DNA from: Candidatus Methanoxibalbensis ujae
GTDB lineage: Archaea > Halobacteriota > Syntropharchaeia > Alkanophagales > Methanospirareceae
Direction of reading: 5' to 3'
Assembly: GCA_026134085.1 (NCBI GenBank)
Contig: JAOQIN010000017.1
Coordinates: 1-34,546 of the forward strand
DNA: 34,546 bases
Shown here: positions 1-7,675 of the stretch, piece after piece
How the letters are laid out: the number at the start of each line of letters is the position of its first letter
Numbering within the stretch: position 1 is the first letter of the stretch
The notes under the pieces: generated by a model
Databases searched by the model: none
What the model was told of the DNA's origin: nothing
The model's input: the letters and a program-made list of their open reading frames with translations, nothing else
Translations under genes and position numbers: made by a program

Positions 1-587
1 TGCTTGATTTCAACCTCTTTTTTGATAGGAATAACGAAGTAAAACCGACCATCTCTTCTGACCAACTGAAAAGCACCGATTTTATACTTTCCGTTCAAAG
101 CATCTTCAAGCAATTGTTTTTGTATTTCTCCGCACTCAATAGGAATAGCAACCCTCTTATCTCCATTAACCTTTATCTTAAAGAAAAAATTGAATTCCAT
201 ACCATGCTCGAAAACGCTTACTACACGAGGATGATTGAGTCTTACAGTAAATTCCTCAATTTTTGGCAAAGATGCTTTTCTACCCCTTCTGATCAGTTGA
301 GAATAAGAGTTAATAGTTTCCACAACTACATCTCTTATTTCCTGAACTGTTTGAGAAGAGATATCAAAGCTCTCTCTGATTTTCTTGTAAAGTTTTTTAT
401 GCAGAAGATTTTTCAAATCCTCAGCGGTTATTTCTCCGGAGCAAAGTTTCTCTTAAGAATTTTCAAGAATGTAAGAGTAGTAAATCCTTGCTACGGTTTG
501 ATATGTGGTGAAGAAATTCCTCAAAGAAAGAAATTTATCTTTATTAATCTTATTGGAAACCTTCACCGTAATTTTTGCAACCTGCAT
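1..587 (-). pseudogene. TnpB/OrfB-like (IS200/IS605 or IS1341 type) protein, N-terminal part, interrupted by an in-frame stop
   Basis: Read on the minus strand from the ATG at 585-587, one frame encodes MQVAKITVKVSNK and continues to residue 44. A TAA at 453-455 then interrupts it. The same frame stays open for about 150 more codons to the window edge. The downstream part has the character of a TnpB N-terminal domain: a basic helical stretch, then a beta segment with KYKIGAFQLVRRDGRFYFVI. Known members are RNA-guided DNA nucleases carried by IS200/IS605-type elements. The RuvC catalytic residues would lie beyond the window, so activity cannot be judged. The stretch looks more AT-rich than its neighbours, as expected for an acquired element. 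The single stop may be true decay or an assembly error. The family call rests on residue pattern only. Confidence 0.6.
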
Positions 588-605
588 AGTTATATATTAT
601 TCAAA

Positions 606-622
606 CAAATATTAAATATTTG
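606..622. promoter_or_regulatory. 17-bp perfect palindrome between divergent genes
   Basis: CAAATATT-A-AATATTTG is a perfect inverted repeat. It lies 19 bp upstream of the TnpB-like start and about 50 bp upstream of the nucleotidyltransferase start. It could be an operator, an overlapping pair of divergent TATA-like elements, or part of a mobile-element end. Only the symmetry is seen directly. Confidence 0.4.
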
Positions 623-672
623 CCTCAATTCTTCTCCACCCTTTCGGATGGAGTCTCCTTGAGGTGGTTAAG

Positions 673-1833
673 ATGAAGGCTCTTATACTCGCAGCAGGCA
701 GAGGAGAGAGGCTGCTTCCCATGACTGAAAGCAGACCGAAAGCTCTTCTTCCGATCGCGAACAAGCCACTCATTGATTATCAAATTGCCGCGTTGAAAAG
801 AGAGGGTGTTTATGAGATTGCGGTTGTGGCGGGGCATTATGAGGAGAAATTGAGAGCACATCTGGATGATGTGAAGTTTTACAGAGATACACGAATAAGC
901 GGGACGGCAAGCGCTGTTTACGCGGCTCGTGAGTTCATAGATGAGGACTTCATCCTCATATACGGTGATGTGTTCTTCGACGGCCCGCTTGATGCTCTCA
1001 TCAGAGAGAAAAATGCAATGCTCATATACCGGGTCTCAGATGTTTCGGCATACGGCGAGGTCATAACTCACGGGGGATTTCTGCATGATATAAGAGAGAA
1101 GAAAGGACGCGGTGAGGGCTTCATAAACGCGGGACTTTATCATCTGGAGCCTGAGATAGTTGATTTCATCGCACAGACATCACAGAGCGAACGCGGTGAA
1201 TATGAGATAACCGATGCACTCACAGCAATGAGCCGTGAACTTGCTGACCGCAGCGATGGCAGCGATAGCAATGGCAGCGATCGCGATGGAAGCGGTATAA
1301 AAACGATAATATTTGAGGGATACTGGAGGGACATCGGGTATCCGTGGGATTATCTTGATGCGAACATGTATATGCTGCGCAAGATCGGATTTCACATAGG
1401 CGAGAACACAGATGTGTGGGATACCGCCATAATAAGGAAGCCCGTGATAATCGGAAGGGACTGTGAGATCAAAAACTGTGTCATAGAGCATTCAGTCATA
1501 GGAGATGGATGCACAGTTGGAGAGTTCAGCGTTGTTAAGCGGAGTGTCGTCATGAGGAGGAGCAGGGTTCCCCATCTCAACTATGTTGCGGACAGCATAA
1601 TAGGGGAGAGATGCAATCTGGGCGCCGGAACAAAAATAGCCAACCTGCGTTTTGACGGGAAAAATGTGAAAATGCTCGTGAAGGGCGAGGTTGTTGATTC
1701 AGGGAGGAGAAAGCTCGGTGCTGTCATAGGTGATGATGTCAAGACAGGAATAAATGTGTCAATATATCCCGGTGTGAAAATAAGCGGCGGAAGATGGATA
1801 GACGCGGAAACACTTGTCCGCAGGGATCTGTGA
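673..1833 (+). CDS. Bifunctional sugar-1-phosphate nucleotidylyltransferase / acetyltransferase (archaeal GlmU-like)
   Basis: This 386-residue protein is likely to activate a sugar 1-phosphate (UDP-GlcNAc, or dTDP-glucose type) for glycan synthesis. The N-terminal Rossmann-like nucleotidyltransferase domain opens with MKALILAAGRGERLLPMT and RPKALLPIANKPLI. It has the YGDVFFD metal-binding region and GEYEITDALTAM. From about residue 240 the protein turns into a left-handed beta-helix of hexapeptide-type repeats (VIIGRDCEIKNCVIEHSVIG onward) ending in a LbH acetyltransferase-like tail. That is the layout of archaeal GlmU-like enzymes. ATG 673 is preferred over GTG 664 because GAGGTGG at 661-667 is correctly spaced only for the former. 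A Ser/Asp/Gly/Asn-rich insert (about residues 193-208, DNA 1240-1296) is unusual. The exact sugar is not determined. Confidence 0.85.
   Translation: MKALILAAGRGERLLPMTESRPKALLPIANKPLIDYQIAALKREGVYEIAVVAGHYEEKLRAHLDDVKFYRDTRISGTASAVYAAREFIDEDFILIYGDVFFDGPLDALIREKNAMLIYRVSDVSAYGEVITHGGFLHDIREKKGRGEGFINAGLYHLEPEIVDFIAQTSQSERGEYEITDALTAMSRELADRSDGSDSNGSDRDGSGIKTIIFEGYWRDIGYPWDYLDANMYMLRKIGFHIGENTDVWDTAIIRKPVIIGRDCEIKNCVIEHSVIGDGCTVGEFSVVKRSVVMRRSRVPHLNYVADSIIGERCNLGAGTKIANLRFDGKNVKMLVKGEVVDSGRRKLGAVIGDDVKTGINVSIYPGVKISGGRWIDAETLVRRDL
1246..1296 (+). repeat. Low-complexity GCAGCGAT/AGCAATGGC repeat inside the nucleotidyltransferase gene
   Basis: Degenerate 6-12 bp units such as GCAGCGATGGCAGC and AGCAATGGCAGCGAT encode a Ser-Asp-Gly-Ser-Asn type linker. 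It sits between the EITDALTAM helix and the GYWRDIGYPWDY segment. Closely similar units occur in non-coding DNA at 23803-23885. Confidence 0.6.
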
Positions 1834-1845
1834 GAGCTGTTTTCT

Positions 1846-2451
1846 TCACTGCATGCTGGCTGAGTGAAGCTCGTTCACCCATCTGTGACTTCTGCTTTCA
1901 AGCTGTATGAACAGTGTTGCAGCGATTGATCCTATTGTTTTCGCCTTTATCGCCTCGCTGACTACGAAAGGCATCTCCTCCTCCACAATCCGCTTCGCCT
2001 CACCCACGCACATTCTCATCAATCTCGCAGCACGAGCAACCTCTTCCTCAGCAGCCTTTTTGGCTTTCTTCTCCTCAACTTCAACTTCAACTCCTGCTTC
2101 AACTTCAACTCCTTCTCCAGCTCCAACTCCTTCTCCTTCTGCCGCTGTCGCCGCAGTTGTGCGTTGCGATGTGGCTGTTTCCGTAATCTCAGCATGCTCC
2201 GCTGTCTGCCGCGCATCAGCCTTCAGCTTCTCTTCTATCTGCACCATTTCCCTCCTTTCAAGCTCATCAATCATCTCGGAAGCCTGCCTTCTCGTCAATT
2301 TCGCATAGTTCGTGAAACCTCTCTCCTCCTTGAAATCCCTGGGGTCAATACCGAGTCTGTGCAGCAGCGCGTATATCTTCCTTATCTGCGCCTCCGTCGC
2401 GAGGTTCTCGCTGTCCGCTATTTCACTGAAGTATCCCTCCTCCTCTGTCAT
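1846..2451 (-). CDS. Hypothetical protein with an N-terminal small helical domain, acidic linker and C-terminal helical region
   Basis: The protein has 201 residues from ATG 2451. Residues about 18-68 contain ATEAQIRKIYALLHRLGI and LTRRQASEMIDELERRE. This pattern (ATxxQIxxIYxL...LTxxxASExIDxL) is one I associate with a small helical domain common in phage and single-strand-DNA-related proteins. The middle is a very acidic Glu/Val/Gly linker (EGEGVGAGEGVEVEAGVEVE) running into Lys/Ala/Glu repeats. The C-terminal about 80 residues are helical and unassigned. The start follows a TATA-like box by about 25 bp with no ribosome site, so the mRNA is probably leaderless. It converges on the nucleotidyltransferase gene with a 12-bp gap. 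Molecular function is unknown. Confidence 0.7.
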   Translation of the reverse strand: MTEEEGYFSEIADSENLATEAQIRKIYALLHRLGIDPRDFKEERGFTNYAKLTRRQASEMIDELERREMVQIEEKLKADARQTAEHAEITETATSQRTTAATAAEGEGVGAGEGVEVEAGVEVEVEEKKAKKAAEEEVARAARLMRMCVGEAKRIVEEEMPFVVSEAIKAKTIGSIAATLFIQLESRSHRWVNELHSASMQ

Positions 2452-2470
2452 TTCATATATGTTTGTTCTC

Positions 2471-2481
2471 TTTAAATATAT
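2471..2481 (-). promoter_or_regulatory. TATA-like box for the gene starting at 2451
   Basis: On the minus strand ATATATTTAAA is centred about 25 bp upstream of ATG 2451. That is the distance expected for a leaderless archaeal transcript. Confidence 0.5.
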
Positions 2482-2523
2482 CAGTATCAGCATCCAGCAT
2501 CAGCATCAGTATCAACATCAGCA
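2482..2523. repeat. CAGCAT/CAGTAT hexamer repeat upstream of a promoter
   Basis: About seven degenerate hexamers (CAGTAT, CAGCAT, CAACAT) lie directly upstream of the TATA-like box of the gene starting at 2451. They could be slippage-prone DNA or a repeated binding site; the sequence does not decide. Confidence 0.6.
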
Positions 2524-2672
2524 CCGCACTTCCACATTCTGACTTCTGACTGCAGAAGCTGAACAGATTGTCCGAACACGAAAGTGGAAGTAGCACAGGC
2601 ATCGGAGGCATCGGAAAAAGAGAAAAAGCAAAAAAAAGGAGGAAAGATGAAATAAGACAGCAAATCAAAAAA

Positions 2673-2960
2673 TCATCTGGCTGCTTTCCATCTGCCTCTT
2701 GTCTCCTTCTCGACGAGTCCGTGTTTCTCAAGAAGACGGAGTATCTCGCCGACCCTTGTCGCGTCGCTTATGCCTGCGTATTCCGCTATTTTCCGCTTTG
2801 CTCTCCCTCTCGGGTCCTCAGCCTTCGCTCTCTCAACCGCTGCGAGCACTTTCTCGAAATCCTGAATCAGAGAGCCAAGACCTTCAGGAGCACCCGGCCT
2901 CTCCCTCAACATCTCCCTTACCTCTTCCAAAGAATCTGCTTCTATTATTATCTTCGCCAT
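2673..2960 (-). CDS. Small winged-helix DNA-binding protein
   Basis: The protein has 95 residues. The N-terminal part (MAKIIIEADSLEEVREMLRE) looks like a small beta-alpha unit. The C-terminal half (IAEYAGISDATRVGEILRLL then EKHGLVEKETRGRWK) reads as a winged helix-turn-helix, with a wing between a recognition helix and a basic C terminus. A role as a transcriptional regulator is inferred. ATG 2960 is chosen because GGAGGTGG lies a few bases upstream on the minus strand; the longer reading adds a meaningless MCKGGGS. A TATATATAA box at about 2991-3000 supports an independent promoter. No target can be named. Confidence 0.75.
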   Translation of the reverse strand: MAKIIIEADSLEEVREMLRERPGAPEGLGSLIQDFEKVLAAVERAKAEDPRGRAKRKIAEYAGISDATRVGEILRLLEKHGLVEKETRGRWKAAR

Positions 2961-3141
2961 ACTACCACCTCCTTTACACAATATTGCACATTATATATAA
3001 ATACTGTTGCTAAAATATGGAAAGAATGAATGCTGAACTGTGAGGAGTTGGCAGTTGAACGCTGAAAGCTGTATAGAATGAAATGATATTTGGCTCTCAC
3101 AAACATCTCCCCGCACCACAGTGAGTGCCCACCAGACATCA

Positions 3142-3165
3142 GCCTCAATGTTGGCCTCAATGTTG
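3142..3165. repeat. 12-bp exact tandem duplication
   Basis: GCCTCAATGTTG is present twice, head to tail, with no mismatch. Confidence 0.9.
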
Positions 3166-3205
3166 TGCTCCCCGTATCTGATCACATGGATCACATCACT
3201 GCTGC

Positions 3206-3242
3206 TTCAGGCAGAGCATCAGTCGTTCAGGCAGAGCATCAG
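3206..3242. repeat. 17-bp direct repeat, 20-bp period
   Basis: TTCAGGCAGAGCATCAG occurs at 3206-3222 and 3226-3242, separated by three bases. Confidence 0.9.
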
Positions 3243-3290
3243 ACAGAGAACCAGACAACAATGCAAATCACATGTGGTGGGGGGATTGGC

Positions 3291-5261
3291 TCAGAAATAC
3301 CATTGAGGCAGCCATTTAAGGCTGTCCCTGTATTCAGGAGAAACCGGCATTCCTGAGATAACGGGATAAAACATCACAAATACAGCGGCAACGAATATGA
3401 GATATGCGATGACAATGCTCCTTGAGAGAGCTTTGCTGTCTTTATCCTCCCACAGCAATTCAAGCCAGTATGTCACTGCGAGTATGAGAAATGTGGTGGC
3501 AGGTGCGAAATGATAGATGAAGAGTATGCGCGGGATGAGCGCGTATGGCAGCCAGAGGGAGAAGAAGGGTATGATTATGAAAAGCTGCTTCAGTATTTTT
3601 GAATGTGCGGCTGGCGCTGCGGCTGTCGCCTCATTGTGCGGGTCTGCTGCTCCTGATGGGACTCCTGATGATGTGATTTTTTCATGTCTCACGAATGCAG
3701 CGACTGAAGTTGCAGCGATCGCCGGTATCGCACTCCACCATATCACGGGATTTCCCATCAAAACGACCGTTGAGACAGTGTTTCCCTCCGTGTTCACGAA
3801 CATCCAGAGCGGCTTCAGGATGAGAGGCCACGACCACCATGGCGATGAGAAGGGATGCGTCGCATTGAGGCTCGCATGATAGAGGAACATACCTATCTGA
3901 AGGTCAAAAACTGTCAGCGGTGATGGAGTTGTTATATTCACAGTGCCTCCCCTCAGGTATTCGGACACGTATTGCATGTACAAAGGCAGTCTGCTCATGT
4001 CAAAAAGCGGATGACCTGAAAGCATATAGGGTATGTAAGTTGCAATGTATATTGCGGCGGATGCGAATACACCAGCCAGAATTACATTAAAATCACTGCG
4101 AACATGCTCTTTCCTCGCGAGCAGAAGGAACAGGATAATTATGGTGAGGAACCCATAAAAGGCAGTCCATTTGACAGCGAACCACAATCCACAGCACACT
4201 ATGCTGATGAAAAGCGACATTCTCGCCGCCTTGTTCTGCTGCCTTTTCCGCAGATATTCGTGGAAGAAGAAGAATGTGAGAAGTGAGAAGAAGAACAGAT
4301 ATATCTCGCCTGTTGCGAGCCTTGCGAGTGAAAAATGCATGAAGTCAAATGCCAGAAGGTAGGCTGCGAAGTATCCGGCTGTGTTGCTGCCAAAAAGGCG
4401 CCTCGCAAACAGGAACATGACAGGTATCATCGCTGCCGCTGCTATGACGCCGATAACACGCCACCCAAAAGGATTCATGCCAAAAAGAATGATGCCAAGC
4501 GCAATTATCAGCTTTCCGAGAGGAGGATGGGTGGTCTCATAGGGTTCTTCAAGGTGAAGATACTCCCATGCGGTTCTGACAAAATACATCTCGTCAAAAT
4601 ATGCACCGTTCTTCTGCGTTATCGGCAGCTCAATCTCATCCTGCTCGTCGAAAATATTTCCTGGATCGCTGATGCTTTTATCGCCGATGCTTTTCATGCT
4701 GTTTGCTGTGTTGTCAGCCGATTTGTCAGCTGTGTCTGTTGATTTGATACTGCCAATGCGCACTGGTATCCTGTGGCCTTCCGCAGATATGATGAGTATC
4801 TCACCTATCTTCCCGTATGTGGGTTCAAAAACGAATTTAAGCATGTCAGTTTTTCTGTTCAGTGCAAGGCGCACCCAATTGCAGAAACGCACATCGTTGG
4901 AGTTGTCGTATGTAAGCACCTTGCGCCATCTGTGACTGATGTTGCTCGTGTCGCCTGTATTTGTATCGCCCATATGGGAGCTTCTGCTTCCACAGAAAAC
5001 CTCAAATTTCGTGGCGTTTGCGTCGCACAGAAAAACATATATGGCGCTCACATCACATCCGTCGGATGTGCAGTTCTGAAGCTGCACGATCATCTCAGTT
5101 CGCCCATCACCGCCTGCGGCCGGTTGCCAACATGAGATCGGAATGTGAAATGTGCCCATGTTGAACAGTGCAAGCGCAGTAAATACCAGTGTGATAGCAG
5201 CAACTATCACGATACTGAGATGATTGCCACTGTTCCGCTTTCTATCCGTCAGCGCGCTCAT
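3291..5261 (-). CDS. GT39-family dolichyl-phosphate-mannose:protein O-mannosyltransferase (PMT)
   Basis: This 656-residue polytopic membrane enzyme is predicted to move mannose (or another hexose) from a polyprenyl-phosphate donor to Ser/Thr of exported proteins. TM1 is at about residues 14-33. A beta-rich extracytoplasmic domain of about 170 residues follows, ending in a low-complexity STDTADKSADNTANSMKSIG segment. Then comes the GT39 signature: acidic FDEMYF and THPPLGKLIIALGI, a run of TM helices, and the C-terminal PMT four-helix block with KPLWMFVNTEGN and VVLMGNPVIWW. ATG 5261 is preferred over the upstream TTG 5267. A TATATAT box lies about 30 bp upstream. The N-terminal soluble domain is larger than in eukaryotic PMTs. 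The sugar and targets are inferred; Pro/Thr-rich surface proteins in this window are candidates. Confidence 0.88.
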   Translation of the reverse strand: MSALTDRKRNSGNHLSIVIVAAITLVFTALALFNMGTFHIPISCWQPAAGGDGRTEMIVQLQNCTSDGCDVSAIYVFLCDANATKFEVFCGSRSSHMGDTNTGDTSNISHRWRKVLTYDNSNDVRFCNWVRLALNRKTDMLKFVFEPTYGKIGEILIISAEGHRIPVRIGSIKSTDTADKSADNTANSMKSIGDKSISDPGNIFDEQDEIELPITQKNGAYFDEMYFVRTAWEYLHLEEPYETTHPPLGKLIIALGIILFGMNPFGWRVIGVIAAAAMIPVMFLFARRLFGSNTAGYFAAYLLAFDFMHFSLARLATGEIYLFFFSLLTFFFFHEYLRKRQQNKAARMSLFISIVCCGLWFAVKWTAFYGFLTIIILFLLLARKEHVRSDFNVILAGVFASAAIYIATYIPYMLSGHPLFDMSRLPLYMQYVSEYLRGGTVNITTPSPLTVFDLQIGMFLYHASLNATHPFSSPWWSWPLILKPLWMFVNTEGNTVSTVVLMGNPVIWWSAIPAIAATSVAAFVRHEKITSSGVPSGAADPHNEATAAAPAAHSKILKQLFIIIPFFSLWLPYALIPRILFIYHFAPATTFLILAVTYWLELLWEDKDSKALSRSIVIAYLIFVAAVFVMFYPVISGMPVSPEYRDSLKWLPQWYF

Positions 5262-5452
5262 AATCAATCATCGCTTCATCCATCCTGCTATATATCTTCA
5301 CACTCCTCTTCGCAGTGGCGGCGCGTTGCGGCTCAGGCGGAGATTGGTCTGTTCTCCCGCTGAAAGCAGGCACGAACTTACACCTCTCTCAAATTTAATG
5401 CCTCTCCTTAGCGATGCATGGAGCATGATGCATGGAGGTGGAGATGGGTGAG

Positions 5453-6007
5453 ATGTCGCTCATAGACACAGTTGTGATGGCGATATGGCTCATGCTTCCT
5501 GCATACATAGCGAATGGAGCTGCCGCATTTTTCGGTGGAATTTTCGGCAGGACGCCTATTGACTTGCGCAGAAATCTGCGAAAGAACAGAATTCTCGGAG
5601 ACGGAAAAACATACGAAGGCTTCTTCTTCGGAGTCTCGGCGGGATTGCTCGTCGGAACACTGCAACAATTTTCTGCAAAATCGCTTCGGATGCCTGAATT
5701 CTCTGCGAATGCAGATTTCGCATCTGTCGTCCTGCTATGTCTCTGTGTGGGTGCGCTGCTCGGCGACATCGCAGCGAGCTTCGTGAAGCGTCGCTTGGGA
5801 CTGAGAAGGGGCGCTCTTTTTCCACTGCTTGACCAGTTGGATTTTGTTGCAGGCGCTTGGCTGTTCCTTTTCGCATTTGCACGGGAATGGTTTCTCGCAA
5901 ATTTCACACTGTCTGTTGCGATTGCTGTGATTCTTCTGACGCCACCGCTGCATTTGCTCACAAACTTTCTGGGCTTCAAAATGCGCTTGAAGCGAGAGGC
6001 ATGGTGA
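5453..6007 (+). CDS. carS: CDP-2,3-bis-(O-geranylgeranyl)-sn-glycerol synthase (CDP-archaeol synthase)
   Basis: CarS transfers CMP from CTP to digeranylgeranylglyceryl phosphate, giving the activated core of archaeal phospholipids. The 184-residue protein begins MSLIDTVVMAIWLMLPAYIA, a first TM helix. It carries the family signatures TPIDL, LGDGKTYEGFF and KRRLGLRRGALFPLLDQLDF, with further TM helices to the C terminus. Three in-frame ATGs exist (5432, 5444, 5453). The last fits the family N terminus and has GGAGGTGG and GGGTGAG upstream. The gene diverges from the PMT gene and ends in a T-rich tract. Confidence 0.92.
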   Translation: MSLIDTVVMAIWLMLPAYIANGAAAFFGGIFGRTPIDLRRNLRKNRILGDGKTYEGFFFGVSAGLLVGTLQQFSAKSLRMPEFSANADFASVVLLCLCVGALLGDIAASFVKRRLGLRRGALFPLLDQLDFVAGAWLFLFAFAREWFLANFTLSVAIAVILLTPPLHLLTNFLGFKMRLKREAW

Positions 6008-6008
6008 G

Positions 6009-6049
6009 TTTTTTGTTTTGTTTTCGTTTTGTTTTATTTTGTTCTGTTC
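6009..6049 (+). terminator. T-rich transcription terminator after carS
   Basis: This is a run of T-dominated DNA (TTTTTTGTTTTGTTTTCG and similar) directly after the carS stop. It fits archaeal oligo-T termination. It ends at the stop of the convergent beta-helix gene. Confidence 0.6.
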
Positions 6050-7507
6050 TTATGACCCCAGTTTTATTGCCGGGATCCAATTTTCATATTTATTTCCGTT
6101 TGCATCCACGAATTCAGTGCAGTTTATCCATCCATTTTCTGTTTTCAGTGAAGATGTGTGATGAATCTGCGGATATGAACCAGTTACTATCGTTATATTG
6201 TATGTCTCATAAGGCATTAATACGACAGTTCTGTTGAAGGGGATGTTCATCCAGTCCTCTTTGTAACCCTCCCATTCCGCATAAGCACACCAAGTTGAGT
6301 TGCATATAAGAGCATATTCGGTGTGACCTCCTGTTCCTTTGCATGCATATGTGTATAATTTTGTTGCTATTATTTTAGTATTTGTTTTTATTGTGCCCAT
6401 GAATTTACCTGATATGGAGGGATATGGATTTTCTGGTCTACCAGTGTCAAATATTTTCGCTGGAGTCGGCGTTGGTGATGGTGAAGGCGAGGGAGTAGGA
6501 GAGGGCGTTGGAGAAGGCGTAGGCGTCTCCACAAAATAATTCTCAAATCTCTCAATAAGTGGATAATTGTCTTTATCTGTGTTTATACTGTAAGAAGTAT
6601 CTCCAATCCCATCTCTATTCGCATCATAGCCTCTGTAATCGCTCCAGTAGTTTCCTAAGTAATTCGTATACTGTTTTCCGTTATATGTGTAAGTTATTTG
6701 TTCAGTGGAGTTCCAGATGTTGTTACCACGATGATAAGTAACATTATTAATGTTATTAAAATTATTAAGGTAAATTAAATTATCTGGAGAATATACCCAA
6801 ATTCCATCTTTGTTTCCGTATATATTGTTGGCTTTTATAATGTTTTGAATGGAAGGTTGAGGAGGAATTGTTCCTACATCCCATAATTGGATGCCATATA
6901 ATTCATTCCAACTTATTTCGTTTTCTGTGATACTGTTATAAGATGAATTATGTAAGTAGATTCCAAATGTGTTGTTTGATATTTTATTATTACTAATAAT
7001 GTTATATTGAGAGTAAAGAATTTTGATACCCCCATCGCTATGCGATACTGTATTATTTATTAAGTTATTACAGTTTGAATGATAAATATAAATTCCATTT
7101 GAATTATCATATATATTGTTATTTGAAATGTTACAGTAATTTGCATTGTTTAGGGATATCCCAGCTAATATCTCCTCCCCATTCGCCCCAGTCACGGTTA
7201 ATCCGCTTATATTAACATAATCTGCAGTTATCTCAAGTGCATGATCCATCGAATTTGCAGCTAAGATAATACAATTAGCAGAGCTGTTCTCAGATTTTAG
7301 CGTCAACTGTTTGTAGACATTCACATTCTCATAGTAAATTCCATCCCTCACAATAATTGTATCTCCATCAGTAGCATTATCAACAGCCCACTGAATCTTC
7401 GCATAATCGTCAGGCACATATATCGTCCTTGCAGACGCCACAGATGCGAAAGCACAAAGCACGAATGCCACGCAAACACCGAATACCAGATGTTTATTCC
7501 CTCTCAT
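6050..7507 (-). CDS. Exported NosD-type parallel beta-helix surface protein
   Basis: The protein has 485 residues with a signal peptide (MRGNKHLVFGVCVAFVLCAF, cleavage near ASVASA). The mature part starts RTIYVPDDYAKIQWAVDNAT, the usual opening of archaeal NosD/pectate-lyase-like right-handed beta-helices. About ten PbH1 coils rich in NISNNNI/NSIT follow to about residue 270. The NosD closing segment has NIWNSTEQITYTY, GNYWSDYRGYDANRDGIGD and YPLIERF. A Pro/Thr/Ser linker of PTPSP repeats joins a C-terminal beta domain (GTGGHTEYALICNSTWCAY). Many N-x-S/T sequons suggest heavy glycosylation. There is no PGF-CTERM, unlike the paralogue at 18388-20130. A role as an adhesin or S-layer-associated glycan-binding protein is inference. 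Confidence 0.85.
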   Translation of the reverse strand: MRGNKHLVFGVCVAFVLCAFASVASARTIYVPDDYAKIQWAVDNATDGDTIIVRDGIYYENVNVYKQLTLKSENSSANCIILAANSMDHALEITADYVNISGLTVTGANGEEILAGISLNNANYCNISNNNIYDNSNGIYIYHSNCNNLINNTVSHSDGGIKILYSQYNIISNNKISNNTFGIYLHNSSYNSITENEISWNELYGIQLWDVGTIPPQPSIQNIIKANNIYGNKDGIWVYSPDNLIYLNNFNNINNVTYHRGNNIWNSTEQITYTYNGKQYTNYLGNYWSDYRGYDANRDGIGDTSYSINTDKDNYPLIERFENYFVETPTPSPTPSPTPSPSPSPTPTPAKIFDTGRPENPYPSISGKFMGTIKTNTKIIATKLYTYACKGTGGHTEYALICNSTWCAYAEWEGYKEDWMNIPFNRTVVLMPYETYNITIVTGSYPQIHHTSSLKTENGWINCTEFVDANGNKYENWIPAIKLGS

Positions 7508-7675
7508 CCCGATCCCCTCTTTTCTTTATTTTTTATTATTTTTTATTTTCATATTCATCACATCCGCAGTCCTGCCTCTCCTCGCCCCCTGCTACCGTCA
7601 GGAGGCTCTCTGTATCGCGACTTTAATTTTTTCGGTTGTTAATCACGATGTGGGCCATCTTGCAGGGTGAGAACG

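Larger units (their letters stand above)
2961..3290. other. Intergenic stretch with two short direct repeats
   Basis: This 330-bp gap holds the TATA box of the winged-helix gene (2991-3000). It also has an exact 12-bp tandem (GCCTCAATGTTG, 3142-3165) and a 17-bp direct repeat with 20-bp period (TTCAGGCAGAGCATCAG, 3206-3222 and 3226-3242). No open frame in it looks coding. Confidence 0.6.

Noticed and set aside
114-662. 182-codon plus-strand ORF at the left edge
   Set aside because: It is antisense to the TnpB-like frame and its protein is Phe/Leu/Asn-rich with no family pattern.
1907-2308. 133-codon plus-strand ORF rich in Ser/Thr/Pro
   Set aside because: It is the antisense of the acidic linker protein; the repeats come from the linker DNA.
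2568-3029. 153-codon plus-strand ORF
   Set aside because: It is antisense to the winged-helix gene, which has a better ribosome site, promoter and fold.
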